NCBI GenBank assembly: GCA_003956705.1
Contig: QZCP01000091.1
Coordinates: forward strand, 1-64,000
DNA from: Brevipalpus yothersi
Taxonomy: Eukaryota; Arthropoda; Arachnida; Trombidiformes; Tenuipalpidae
Direction: 5' to 3'
Length of the DNA: 64,000 nucleotides
Under the pieces are notes generated by a model. It was not told where the DNA came from and ran no database searches. It saw nothing but the letters and a program-made list of their open reading frames with translations. Below are positions 48,554-61,914 of the stretch, in pieces (position 1 is the first letter of the stretch; the number at the start of each line of letters is the position of its first letter). Both the position numbers and the translations under genes were made by a program.

Positions 48554-49575
48554 CCATCATATAATAGCCATAATCATCGATGCGATACGATTATTTTAGG
48601 AATCACCCATCTTTGATTCGATATAGCTAAGTATATTATCGAATGATGAAAAAGAAGAAGAAGAATAAAAAAAATATCTATTCCAATGATAATCATTCGT
48701 TCTTCTTCAATGTACCTCAATCCAAATGCACACTCAATTGTACAATGTTTGTGTGTGTGTATTTATCAAAAATGTATCAGATCTTATCTAGCCACAGTCT
48801 CTCTCATCTCTTCATCATCAACTACACTCACTGATCATAATCAAAATGATGTGAAAAAAAATTTGTAACTTTTAAATATATTCGCGCCTTAAGGGAAGTA
48901 ATATGCATTTCATCTAATAATAATAATGGTCCAATCTATTTGGACTACTGTATATACGGTGTGCCTGTAGGGGTATCAAGAGAGAAAAAAATTTGGTCCA
49001 ATCTTTTTTCTTCCTCTCATTTTTCGTGTGTGTGTGTGTCCTTAAGTATAACTTAACTTATACACTGTATACACACTAACATATAGTCCTTCCTCATTGA
49101 GTTCCAATGAATGTGTATGTATGTGCTGCTTGATTGTGTGTATAAACGTGTGTGTGTATATGTATACTTATGCAAATTATTAGCCATTAGCATAATAGAG
49201 TTCATAGTATACACAACCTTCCAATTGGGTATAGAATTATAAATAGTAGTTGACTAAACAGTTATACGGATTGTTTGGCTTACGGATCTTACACCGGAGG
49301 AAAGAATGATAATTTTATACATCTCGCCTATTCTCGATGGAACGATATCCTGATACAATATATTCTACTGATATATTGGCGCGCTTTTCTCTCTCTCTCT
49401 CTCTTTCTCTTTCTTTCTTTCTTTCTCGAAGCCCTGAGAGATGTTCACTCAGTCAGTCGGTCAAAAAGGAATAAGAAAAACAGTTACTATTTCGGGAGAG
49501 AGAGAGAGAGAGGAAGACAGACACTTTATCCGGAGGATTATCATCTCGAAACATTCCTTACAATTTTGAGATGAT

Positions 49576-49579
<4 letters not shown>

Positions 49580-49642
<63 letters not shown>
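49580..49642. repeat. (GA)n microsatellite
   Basis: Perfect GA run of about 63 bp. Confidence 0.95.
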
Positions 49643-49645
<3 letters not shown>

Positions 49646-50955
49646 ATTCATTTGTTCACTTTTCGCTTGATTCCACTTGAGGTGTATATTTGAAAAAAGA
49701 TTTCCTGGAATAAGTTTACCAATGAGAATGATCATTCGATTGAAAATATGTGCTCAATACTATTCCTTCCTTTATTCTCAATTCACACACCAAAACGAAT
49801 CTCAACAGGTAAGACGAAGATTTTGGAGGAGATAGTCTTTTGAATCAATATTGTCCACACACACACTCATACCTACATACATGTATTGATGTGTTCCCAA
49901 TCTTAATCAGGTGGAAATATTTTCTTCTCCAATTCTTTTTTGGAATTATTCAATTCGAGGGATAAATTTAATCAGTTGCTTTGTAACTCAAGTGATTTCA
50001 GACTGAAGGTTAGCATATCTATTCCTCTTTCAATTGATTATCAAACACTAGCTTCTTTGAGTGATGTTTTGGGGCTCCAATTCAAGCCTCTGATTTTGCA
50101 CCGCATCAATTGACAGCACCAGCTATGATGGAGAAAAGCATCGCATCATTGATTGATATTTAGATCACTTTTATTGAAAATAAGGTGTATTCTAGCCAGA
50201 TTTTGAGGATTGTTTAGTTGATGACTGTTACGTGGTAAGTAAATGAATGAATGGATGAGAGGGCTTCAACTGTTACCGCTAAAAGAAAAGATGGAAAAAT
50301 GAGAGAAAGGAAGGAGAAGGATGAGGAAGGATGAGGATGAAGATGTGCACCAAAATCTGGGAGAGGCTTTGGAGGAGAGAGAAAGAGATGAGAAAAGAAA
50401 AGAATTTTTTCGAAAGTAATATCAGCCTCTGATGATCAACTATTAACGAGGCCACAATTTCACTGAAAAAGTATACCTCTTGCATATGAATACTGTGGGC
50501 ACGGTCTGATGGAGTTGATCAGCTTAATCTGATAAAATATACATGAAAAAAGAAGATTTCAAATCGAGCCAAGTGAAGATGAACGAAAAGGAGAGCGAAT
50601 ATAAGAGATGATAAAATATCTGAACAATCAGATCAAATGTGGAAAGATCGAGAGCGAAAGAAAGAGTAAGAAAGAAAAATGATCCGTCAACCCCAGAGTG
50701 GATTGGGTGAATTTTTCAGAATGGGTGTTGGAAATTGGACTGATAAATTAGATGCATCCCGATGATTGGGGCCTTGAATGTGTATATATGTGTATGTACA
50801 AATGTGTCCGGAGGCAAGAAGATGAAATTTTTTTTAAAATTTCACCTCTAAACTCTGCTTATACCTCTTGCTTCATCATTCTCTCTCTCTCTCTCTTCCT
50901 GATCCAATTTGCTAGCGGTTTGTTAGTCAAATTATTGAGAAAAGAGAAGAGAGAG

Positions 50956-50958
<3 letters not shown>

Positions 50959-51027
<69 letters not shown>
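50959..51027. repeat. (GA)n microsatellite
   Basis: Perfect GA run of about 69 bp; a CT run of opposite sense lies only 180 bp downstream. Confidence 0.95.
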
Positions 51028-51030
<3 letters not shown>

Positions 51031-51209
51031 TGTTCAATTGCCCGGATCAATGGTCATGTTGGGGCACTCATGAGAGAGAAAGATAATTTTTACCATCATT
51101 ATTAGGTGCTTAGAGATGAATTTATGATGATATTCTTGAGGAAAAAACTAGATTAAATGTTTTGATCATAGTTAATCTGCTATGAGCCATAATTTGAGAG
51201 GAAGATATT

Positions 51210-51223
51210 CTCTCTCTCTCTCN

Positions 51224-51288
<65 letters not shown>
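51210..51288. repeat. (CT)n microsatellite with one ambiguous base
   Basis: CT run of about 79 bp with a single N at 51223. Together with the GA tract at 50959-51027 it forms an imperfect inverted pair about 180 bp apart. Confidence 0.95.
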
Positions 51289-51292
<4 letters not shown>

Positions 51293-52746
51293 GCCAACTC
51301 GTGCTGAAGATGATTTTGATACGGAAAAGTTTTTTCTCTCTCCTCTTTCGATCATTTTTCAAGAGCCGAAAGCATGCCTCGTGACCTGAGGCTGGCTTTT
51401 TTATCCAGCTTCATCTTTGCGTGCTAACCTCGGTTGGATGAACTGAGAAAGTGAATTTGACAGCCACTCAAGTTCATGGCTGCAAAGATCGAATATTTTT
51501 TTTGTGCTACAAAAATCAGATCATCATCATAAAAAAATGTATCAAAAAATAGTAAAAATTGTTATCAAAGAAAAAAAATCGATACCAAAAATATTAAGGT
51601 TTATGTCCTCATAATGGATGAAAGCATAGGATTTCCTATGATTTTCAATTTCAAAGTCACATCTGCTGGCTAGGAATGGAAAATAAAATAAAAATGATAT
51701 CTTCATCAAGTTTCGAGAAGATTACCTCACCTACAGAATTTTATTCTCAATGTTTTGCACATCAGATGGGATGTTGGTGAGATGGTCCAAGATATTATCA
51801 TGTTCAAGTGTGGGAAATTACCCTAAAATGATGTGGAAAAAAAGATGGGAACAAAATTTTATCATCTTCTGCATTCCATTCTCTTAGGTTTACCGAATTG
51901 TATCATGCAGATCACAATGAGAAGGCGAGAATATTCTTCACCTTCATGGTGTATAAGAGATGGAGAGAGAGAAAAAAATGGAAAGAAGGGTAAAAATTCA
52001 CCATTTCAATTTAAGTTATGCGGATATAAGTGTACATTTTCATGATTAATAGTAATTCACGAGGTACATAACAAGATAGTGAGTCAAATCTAATCATCTA
52101 GCCGAGATTTTTGAAAGATGAAATGAGGCTTCTTACTTGGAGAGTCATAAAATTTATTCAAAAAAATATGTGTGCCTCAATGTTATACAGTGAGTGGATG
52201 CAATTTTAACATTTTTCATTTCTGTTTTATCTGAGAAACCCAAATATATACATCCTGAATATCATTTGATTGCCCAGTCATTCATATTCGCTCGCCCATC
52301 TTGGGTCACTGTTGGTGGGCATGATACTGGCACCAACCCTAGCTATTAGTATTGGATTCAGAACACCGAATAGTCGATAATTAATTGTTGTTGTACAATC
52401 TTTTTCCAACCAAAAGCATATCGCAAACTCATCTAGGTTCATGTCTACCATTGATGTATCAGGAGATATTTCTTCAATATTTCTGATAGTTTTGGACTTC
52501 TCAGGTGTCAAAATATTATTACTGAATCATTAACTATATAGATGAATCTTGATTCTGGAATATTTGCTTCCACTGTTAACAGTTGAAAGCTTCTTCAAAA
52601 CTATCATTTGCCTTCAGCTCTTATTTTGAAAAGGGTATCATTTCGATGGAATCTCAAGAACAACAAATTTTATTACTCACATGTTATCACATTGATTGAA
52701 ATGATTCAAGATTTGTCGGGTCTTTGAACGATAGCTCTTAGAATCA

Positions 52747-52772
52747 GAAGAAGAAGAAGAAGAAGAAGAAGA
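52747..52772. repeat. (GAA)n microsatellite
   Basis: About eight GAA units. Confidence 0.9.
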
Positions 52773-53894
52773 GTCAGTAATTAAATGGTCTTTGAAGAAT
52801 GAGATAATGAATTTTTGAAGCTTCTTCTGTTTCTATTTAAAAGTGTTAAAAATAATGGAAGATCAGATTTTTGCTCAGATTAAGGACTCAAGAGACACGA
52901 TTCATGTTTCATTAAGTGGAAAAATCTTTTCATTTTGATTATTTCGAGCTTTTTTCTCTTGATTCAATTGAGCCAAAAAATTGTCAAATTTTAGACTTTA
53001 TTCTTGTACTAATCGCCATTTTTAATCTCTTTTTCACAGATTTGTACTCAAAAGAAAGTGTAAAAATAATAAAATAAAGCTCATAAACACACTAAAAATA
53101 TAAACCCGCTCGCTGTATCTCACGATCAGAATTTAATCTGACCAAGATTAACGGTGTCTCAGTGGAATTATGTCATAATGACAAGCAAAAGTTACCAATC
53201 TCACCTTTTACCATCATCATCATTGTACAATCACATCTTCATTTTGTTCATATTTTTATCCATCTTTTTTAAATTAAGCCAATCATGTGAGTATATTAAC
53301 TGCCTCTTTGTTTCACTGTGAATGAATGCAAATTGAGATTATGGACTATCATTCCACTATGTGCTATCTGAACTGATTAGAATTTCAGAGGTAACTTTTG
53401 AAATCATTCGATTAAGTTTGCTTCTATGAATAGATTTTATGATGAAGTTCAAAAAAAGTACAAGATTGGAGGTTCTAAGGGAGATCGTAAATCCGATGAA
53501 AAGTGGGACTTGTTGAATACATATAGATAAATCAACAGTTTTTGCATGTATATCGAAGAACTAAACATCCAAGCTTTGCAAAGTTCATGAATATTTATCA
53601 GCCTAAAAACAAAAAAACAAGCATTTTTTACTTGGATAGAGGAACAAAAATTTTTTTCTCTCATGCTATTGGCAAGAAATATTCTGGTGAAGCTTCCGGT
53701 GGATAGATTCTGATACTGATTGGAAATTTTGATATGCTATATCAGAACATGAAGTGGAATATAATTTTGAATTGGAAAAGAGAAAAACAAAAAAAAAGTA
53801 CAACAGCAACAAAAACACTGTCTACATGATGAAAATTATCATATAAATATTTATTCATCTTTCCTTTTCCAATTCTTCTTGTCTCTTATGACAG

Positions 53895-56800
53895 TATGTG
53901 AAATCAAATCACTCGAGAAAGTTGCCATTCTAGAGATTGCGGAAAGTTTTGGAGATCGTAAGTATATGTGTTTAGATCTCTATCTGAGTATCTTTCCATC
54001 TATCTAAGGAACTCTTGAACCATGGAATATGCAGAGTTTTGTGTGGTAATATAATTTTTTTATTCTTCTATTCTCCTCTTATGAGCAGGTTTTGATCAAA
54101 AAACAATACCAGAAGAGCTTCCAATCAGAGGCGATGAATCTGAGATCAGCCTTCAATTAATTTCCGAAACTCATAAATATTTTGACCTCAAGGGCAAAAG
54201 ACTCATCTTGAATAAGCCAATCGATAGAGATGTAAGCTATAAATGAACTTTTCTCATTCAACTCACTTACCTGATGATTTCAATCTGAAACTCTTAATTG
54301 ATATAAACCATATATAATTCATTTTTTCTTTTATCCAGAAGGATGGATTAACATCGATTTATAGTCAAATATCATGCACGGAAAAGAAAACTGGTGTAAA
54401 GGTGAGTGTCTCATCAGAATCAATGATTGCGCCATGATTACACACACTCACACACTATATCTAATTAATAATCTGAAATGTCTGATCAATTTTCGGATTT
54501 CTGATCACAGAGATTATATCGGCAATCATCTCTGATCACCGATTGACATCGCTATCTTGAGATTAATCTTGATAATCTTTTCTCTCTTATTCTTTTTTTC
54601 CAGAAAAGTATACCAGTTTTGGTTAAAGTCATAGATATCAATGATAATCCACCGGTATTTCAAAGAGAATCATACTCAGTCAATGTTTCGGAGGTATGTA
54701 TCTTTCTTCCTCTCTATCTTTCATGATAAGTTTTCTTCTTTCAAAACCTTTTTCCATTAGTTATCAACTCTAGCGTTGATCAAATCTCATTGTCTCTACA
54801 TTACATTCATGATCACTCTTACCAGTACATGTTATTTTCTGCCTAAAATCAGGCAGCATGAAGATGGTTGAATATTGGGCTCAGGAAACACAAAACACAT
54901 CAGAACACTCCTTTGATTAAAAACAATCAGTTTTACTAACCCGAAAAAATTTCCTCTCAACATTATGTCCCTCTTTTTGCCTGCTATTTGAAGGATAGAT
55001 CCAAGTGAATAATATGTAAAGTTGAGAAAATCAATCTTTTAATGCACATTCTGGTTCATATAATAAGAAGAGAGAGAGGAAAAACAGTTCAAGAGAAGAA
55101 AAAAGTTGAAAGGCTATCTTGATTTTTTTTCTCACTTATTTTTCTGATGTGTATGTGTGTGTATGTATGAAGATGAAGAAGCAAAAATGTTTCCAACAGA
55201 TGAGCAAAAGTTAGCGCGCCAAAAACTTGTTATATATTATTTAAACAGCTTTCTATACAATTTTGTTCTCTTTCAACCCCTTAGAAAGATGAATGAGCTC
55301 TCGTTTTCCCATCAATTTTTTTGAAATAAAGAGAATAAACTTCATCATCTGACCTTCTGATAATTTTTTGATACAAAAATTAGTTCGCCCAGAAAATCAG
55401 AACAAAGTGGGCAAAAAAATTTTTCTTTCGACCCAAATGTTGAGATATTAGAGAGAAAGAATGAAGAAGGAATTTTCACCTGTATAAATGATGAATCAAA
55501 TAGTTCTTCTCTATACATGAAAAATAAAAGAGAATATTGATGCACAAAATAGCATGGCTCAAGTTTGTAGATGAGCTAATTTTTGAACTAACTATTAGCA
55601 TTCTATTGCTTTTCAAAGAAAATCGTTATTCTTGAAAACATATTTTTTTGATATATACATACATTTTTCATCTACAGACAACACCTGTTGGCTCAATTAT
55701 ATATCGAGAGCTCAATGCAATAGACATTGATTCAGGAAACAATGGATTAGTTGAATATCATATTGTGCCAATTAATGGAGATCCTCATGATGGATACAAC
55801 TATTTTGAAATCAAAATGCCCCATCAAGGACACATATCGGTTCGAAAGCCTCTAGATTATGAGAAAATGAATCGAATGTATTTACAAGTGGTGGCAAGTG
55901 ATACTGGTTCATCCAATTCTGATCGTTTATCATCCAACACAACCATCACAATCAATATAATCGATGGTGATGATCAAAATCCATGGTTCGAATATCGTAA
56001 TTGCTCTCGAATCAAGGGCCGATGTTCAAATCCAGAGTACAAAGGAGCTATACTCAGCGATTCACCGGTAAGATTCTTATTCCGGGCACCAAGAACCGTT
56101 ATTTTCCTGCTCTCCCCTCTCCTCAGAAAAAAACGTACCCAAACCAATATCTTAATATCTTAATATTCCAAATATTGACTCTGTTCTTTTTTGTTCACCA
56201 ATACCAAATTATCTTATTTACCAGGGTGGTGTAATCACCATTCTACCAGAGCCAATATATGCTCGCGATGGTGATACGTTGAATACTTCAATTAGATACA
56301 GTTTTGTGAACGGAACTCCACCAGTATATAGTGATTATTTACAAATAGAGGAAACAACCGGACTGGTGAGACAAGTGAAACGTGTGGATCGATCGGTGGC
56401 CAAAATGTTCACATTAACCGTGAAAGCGGAACAAGTTGATAATCCAATTCGGTATACATTGGCCAAACTAGTGGTACAAGTTTTGGCTGTTGACAGAAGC
56501 CCACCAGTAATACATGCATCATCAACTACCGGCTATATTCCGGAAAATTCGCCCACAGGAACTATCGTTCCCCAAGATATTGAGGGAAAAATTCCTCTCA
56601 AATTAACAGTCAATGATCCTGATATTGTGAGTTTCACTTCTTCTTCTTTTTTTTCACTTCTTGTTGCATGTTTAATTTTTTTTGGAATTCTCTTCTCGCT
56701 CAACTCACAACAAGATAACTGTCACTACTACTACTACTACTACTTTTAAGGGTACCAGGAAGCAAGGTTTTCCAGAAAATGAGAGGGAAATAATTTTCAT

Positions 56801-59800
56801 CTGTAATTGATGAGAGAGTGTTATTGATTGATTTTCTTTCATTGATATCATCAGAGAAAATCATGAATGATCTAGATTTTCATTCAAAGGTCAGCTAGTA
56901 TATTAGTATACAGATGCATGCAACATTCTCAAAATAGAATGGAGATGATAACAGGAATGCTTAGAACTCTTGCATGTTCGATTTGATTGAATAGAATGAG
57001 CAAAAGAAGAAATGATCATACACATGATAGGCCTCAACAAAGATCATCAATAACATCTAATTTCTCATGATATTCTCCTGATTGTGTATGTGTGTGTATG
57101 ATCAGTTGAATTGAGTAACCATTTATCATGCATCCTCCCTCTTTTCTCAGAACGATCCAGGCAATGATTCGAATGCATTAATAATAATCTCAATGATAAC
57201 TGATTAATCGTACACTACACTCTTGATTACTTGAAGACAGCTATTTTTACTCTCAACTACAATTGTAACCTGAGTAGGAAACCAACTCTAATCTGCATCT
57301 CTCTCTCTCTTCCTCTCTTCTTTCCACTTTCCACTGTGATCCTAAAGGGTAAAGACGATGCTCCGGCAATTTATGAATTTGAAGTAACCACTCACGCATT
57401 CCGCGTTAATGGTGATGGATATTTGATTATAAACGATGATCATCTAGATCGAGATCCACCGAACCCGACAATCTACAAGTTTCAGGTTCGCCACAATCTC
57501 CATCTTCCTTCAACCCTTTTCTTTTAATTTTCAAAAACAAAATAATTTCCTCCATCAACTCCCCCCTTTTTTCTTCCTCTCTCTTTCTATTCTTTCTATC
57601 CACATAATTACAATTTAATACATCACATTTAATTGCATCACAATATATTCTGATTTGATATTGCTTTTTATTTCTTTCCCAATCTCTTTCTCTCTCATTT
57701 GATTTTTCCCTATCATCATCATTCTGATATTGGGATTAATTTCGCCTTGGGCAACCCTATCTCTCTCTCTCACAGGTCATTGCTCGTCAGGTTGGCAGTG
57801 TGATTGGCAAAGGTGCAAGTCGACCATTAAGCTTGAACATTCATTTGCTTGATGTCAATGATAATCCACCAAAATTGCCCAATTTCAGTCCAGTTCAAAT
57901 ACAAGCTGGTGAAGGAGCACGTCGAGTTTATAAGGTAAGGTATAGATGTGTGTATGGAGAGAAAAAGATTTTGTTGACTGAGAAGGTCATCAAAATGAAG
58001 ATAATTATAAACAAGATGAAAAATTAAGAAAAATGAGAAAAAAAGACATTTTTCTCAATCTCTTCACCTTCACTTCCCGCCAGATTGAAGCCAAAGACTT
58101 GGATGAAAGTGATCAAGGAAAATTAATATACTCAATATATCATGTATCCAATAACGGTAAAGAGCGTTTTCGAATTGATCCAGACAGTGGACAGATTGAG
58201 GCGATTGGTAAATTGACCGCTGGTGAACAGTACAGTTTAACCATCCAAGTGACTGACACAAGCAATAAATTTGCCCAAGGCATACTGGATGTGTTCGTAA
58301 TTCGTGGACCGAATACAGCAGGACCATCATTTCCAAAAGAACGATATGAGATCGAAATCAGTGAAGGTATATCGGTGTATTCTTCGGTGATCACACTCAA
58401 GGCAACTGACCCGGAAAATGATCCTATTCGATATTCTATACTCGATGGTAACACAAATTCCGATTTTTATATTGACTCATCAACTGGATCCATATCAGTG
58501 GCACGACAATTGGATCGAGAGGAAGTGTCATCATACAATCTAATCATTAAAGCTGAAGATAAGGATGGTCTATCGGGTACTACCATATTATCAATATCAG
58601 TGACCGATATTAATGATCAAAATCCACGTTTTGTTCGTCCAACGTTCACATTTCGAGTTGAAGAAGGATCTGCCGATGCTTTTGTGGGCAAAGTGGCGGC
58701 AACTGATGCTGATGTTGGTGAAAATGCTGTGATCATATATTCAATTGGCTCCTCAGGAGCATCCAATTCGATGGACACCGATAAGAATCCATTATTCCGA
58801 ATTAATCCATCAACTGGTGAAATATTCACTCGAACAGAATTGGATTATGAGAAAGTTAAGGAACATGTGTTCGTTGTGACAGCTAAAGATCGAGCTCCTG
58901 ATGCTCGATTGTCCACAGTTACTGTCACTGTTCAAGTGATCGATTTACAAGATGAGTTACCATACTTTACTCAGCCAGTGTATAATGTTATGGTCCAAGA
59001 GAATCATGCTAATCGTCAACTTGTTCAAGTGGTTGCCATTGATCCGGACACAGTACCAAGTATTACTTACATGATTAGGGAGGGAGATGAAACACTGTTC
59101 AATATTGATTCATCAACTGGTGTCATCAAAGTGGTTCGATCGTTAGATTTTGAGAGACGAGATTCGTATTCATTAACAATCGGTACAGTTGAGAACAATT
59201 CTGATGATCCACGAGCAACTTGCCGAGTGTTGATTACTGTTTTGGATCAGAATGATGTTTCACCAGTATTCAGTGCCATACCGGCACCATTACGATTACC
59301 AGATTCAGTGTCATTGGGAACAATATTGACCACGGTGAAAGCCACTGATGGTGATGGAACAGCTCCAGGCAATATAGTACGATATGAGATTGCTGGACGT
59401 GATAAGGCACCACAATATTTTATCATCGATCCGAGTACGGGTGTTATTTCGGTTAAGGATGATCTGAGAAAAGATCCCGAATCAGAATATAGAGTGAGTT
59501 TCAATTGGATAATTGAATTTATCTGTATAGAATTTCAATTTATTGTACTGATTTCTAATTCATTTTGTTTCTCAATCTTTTTCCCTCCAAATGACCACCA
59601 AAATAATCAGATCGATGTGATTGCGAGAGACGGTGGTAGTCCTTCTCTCAGTGCAACAGCAACTCTAACGGTTTTTGTGGATCATATCGCCACTCCAGCT
59701 CCAGATTCGGGACTTGGTTTTCCAGATTCCAGATATACGTAAGTAAAGATAGATAAAATAGAACACACTCAACTTTGGCTATTATATCATATTGATCAAA

Positions 59801-61621
59801 TTTCTTTCTTCTCATCCTTATTCAGTGTTGAAGTGGAAGAAAATGCTCCACCAAATAGTATAATCAAAACTCTTGCCATCATGAATAAGCCAAGAATCCA
59901 CTTTCCGATGGATTGTGAGATAATGTCCGGTAATGAGGAGGATAAATTTTTGATCACCGAAAATGTAAATCGAGATTGTGAGATACGTATTAAAGATCAA
60001 CCTTTGGATTATGAGAAAAAATCTCGATACATGTTGACCGTTCGAATAAACACAATTGGTGGACTGAAAGGAGTTTCTCGATTAATGACTCAAGTGATCA
60101 TTAATGTGATCGATGTTAATGACAATAAGCCAACATTCCATGTGCCACAACGATATGCCCATTTGACACACAATCGATACATCACTGCAATCAGTGCTGA
60201 TGCTCCATCAGAAACCCAAATAATCCAATTGAAAGCGACCGATGCTGATTCAGTGTCTAATGGAGCAATCACTTTCGAATTGCTGCCAGCATCTGATCCA
60301 CAAGGACGCTTTAAAATTGATCCATCAACGGGAATCCTACGAAGTAGTCGACCAGTTGAAGATATTCCACCATCTCACTTACCTCTTCGAATTGCTGCAA
60401 TCGCTCGCGATAATCCACAACTACAAAGTTCATCATCATCGGAAACATGTGAAGTGGTCATCAATCTAATTGAAGATAAACATCGTGTAATTTTTGTCCT
60501 CCGGGAAACATCAACCGAACGAGTCCAAGAGATGAGAGATCAATTTTTACAGATCATTCAAGAACGAACAGGTCTCATTCCTGGATGGGAAAAAGCAGAA
60601 TCTCTTAAAATTCAACGAAATCACACAATTGAATCAGATGTTACCGGAACTGATGTGTGGCTGTATCTTGTTGAGCCATCTTCGCTGAAAATTTTATCCA
60701 ATGATGAACCAAAAGTTTTGAACACCCTTTTTGAGCCAAAATCACAAAAATCTCTTCTCAAAGCAATCGTCCATGTACTCAGTGTTCGAGCTGTATCAAT
60801 TCGACGTCCATACATCACAATGCCACTTCACTCCACAGCCAATGTGATTCCGGTGCCAATCGGTGGTGATGTGAATGATTTGGGAATTGCGTTAATCATT
60901 TTGGCGGCCATCATTGCGGTGGTTGGCTTCGCTGGTATTGTGTATCAGTGTGGATCAGTTGGTAAAACTAACAGTTCATCAGGCTCCATACAAAAGCCTC
61001 AATTGCCAAACTGTAAGCGAGTGGCCATGAGTCGAGCTCGACCTCGTATTATTGAGCCAGTTTACACTGATAGTCATCATCATCACCATTCATCGTCAAA
61101 AGAGTATGAAACACAAGTACTCCAAATGGATTTGAAAATAGATGATGATAATCTGATTAATTATCGATCTGACACAAGAGATCATGGGAAACAATCACTG
61201 AGAGGATTAACAGTGAGGAATGGTGAACATTCTACCGTTTCTTATATACCACGTTCTAGAGCATATAATAATTCTCCTTCCAATCCAAGTACAGCAACAA
61301 CTACTAGTAATAATGAAAGGCTCAGGCCAGATAGTTCTGGCTCATCATCGGGCAATAGTGATCTCAAGTCAAATATCAAGAATCCACTTTATGGAGATTT
61401 TTCGTAAGTACAGTGTGATATCAATTGAAATTCAAACACTTCTCTAATTGGATTTTTTTCGTATTTTGCTGATTTTTCTATATGAATTATCTCGATTATG
61501 ATTGACTTCTTTCGCTGCTGAAGATAGTAGTAAAAATTACCAACCACAACCAATTGATGATAAAGGACGAATATGCCAAGAGAATGGATTCATTGATGAT
61601 CAGAAGACAACGGAATTATAA
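53895..61621 (+). CDS. Cad99C: Cad99C / protocadherin-15 type cadherin (signal exon not found)
   Basis: Non-classical cadherin; the family organises microvilli (fly Cad99C) and stereocilia tip links (vertebrate PCDH15). Exons: 53895-53957, 54089-54231, 54339-54401, 54604-54693, 55678-56067, 56225-56626, 57348-57485, 57776-57934, 58084-59493, 59611-59738, 59826-61403, 61528-61621; the frame is kept, giving about 1552 residues. I count 11 cadherin repeats, marked by linkers such as DINDNPP, DVNDNPP, DINDQNP, DQNDVSP and DVNDNKP and by LDRE/LDYE motifs. A membrane-adjacent (MAD) domain follows (VIFVLRETSTERVQEMRDQF to VRAVSIRRP), then one TM helix (LGIALIILAAIIAVVGFAGI) and a tail of about 220 residues with a His run. 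The last exon ends in TTEL, a class I PDZ ligand as in other family members. The first exon starts mid-codon at the conserved EC1 Cys, so only the signal peptide is missing. Eleven repeats plus MAD is the full family architecture. Confidence 0.94.
55214..55223 (-). promoter_or_regulatory. E2F-like site (TTTGGCGCGC)
   Basis: GCGCGCCAAA on the plus strand inside the Cad99C intron 54694-55677. Identical decamer to those at 27938 and 62121. Confidence 0.3.
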
Positions 61622-61908
61622 GTGGAAGGACTTCGATCTGTATCGAAAATGCTTGGTCTTAGTTTCTCTGGTCAATCTATGTCGAGAAAAAATGTCGATC
61701 CATCGATTCGTTCTATCGTCTTTTGGTCCATCAGACTATGTAATATACACTGAATCGGTTGAATTTGATCGAAATTTAATGTCAACAAAATTCTTTCTCA
61801 AAATTCAATCTGGTGCCAAATTTGTTTCTGTTACATAGAATCACCTTTAAATTCATCATCCTTCATCACAATTCATCATTTTATCATTTTTTCACAATTG
61901 TTACTGAC

Positions 61909-61914
61909 AATAAA
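61909..61914 (+). terminator. Candidate poly(A) signal AATAAA for Cad99C
   Basis: AATAAA 288 bp after the Cad99C stop, followed by a T-rich stretch. Confidence 0.55.

Larger units (their letters stand above)
31056..53894. other. 22.8 kb gene-poor interval between NPF and Cad99C
   Basis: I find no open frame with a recognisable domain on either strand. It holds many GA/CT tracts, GT tracts, a GAA tract, an orphan TATA/Inr pair at 48522, an E2F-type palindrome at 40388 and a possible leader exon ending at a strong donor at 33763. The signal-peptide exon of Cad99C must lie in here or be very short, since the first recognised exon starts mid-codon. It may be regulatory DNA or a long first intron. 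Confidence 0.55.

Noticed and set aside
49239..49263. TATAAATA followed by an initiator-like CAGTT
   Set aside because: Spacing is only about 20 bp, too short for a working TATA/Inr pair.
61554..61838. Separate 94-residue gene after Cad99C
   Set aside because: It overlaps the last Cad99C exon in another frame and the 3'UTR; no domain, and the Cad99C frame ending in TTEL explains the region better.
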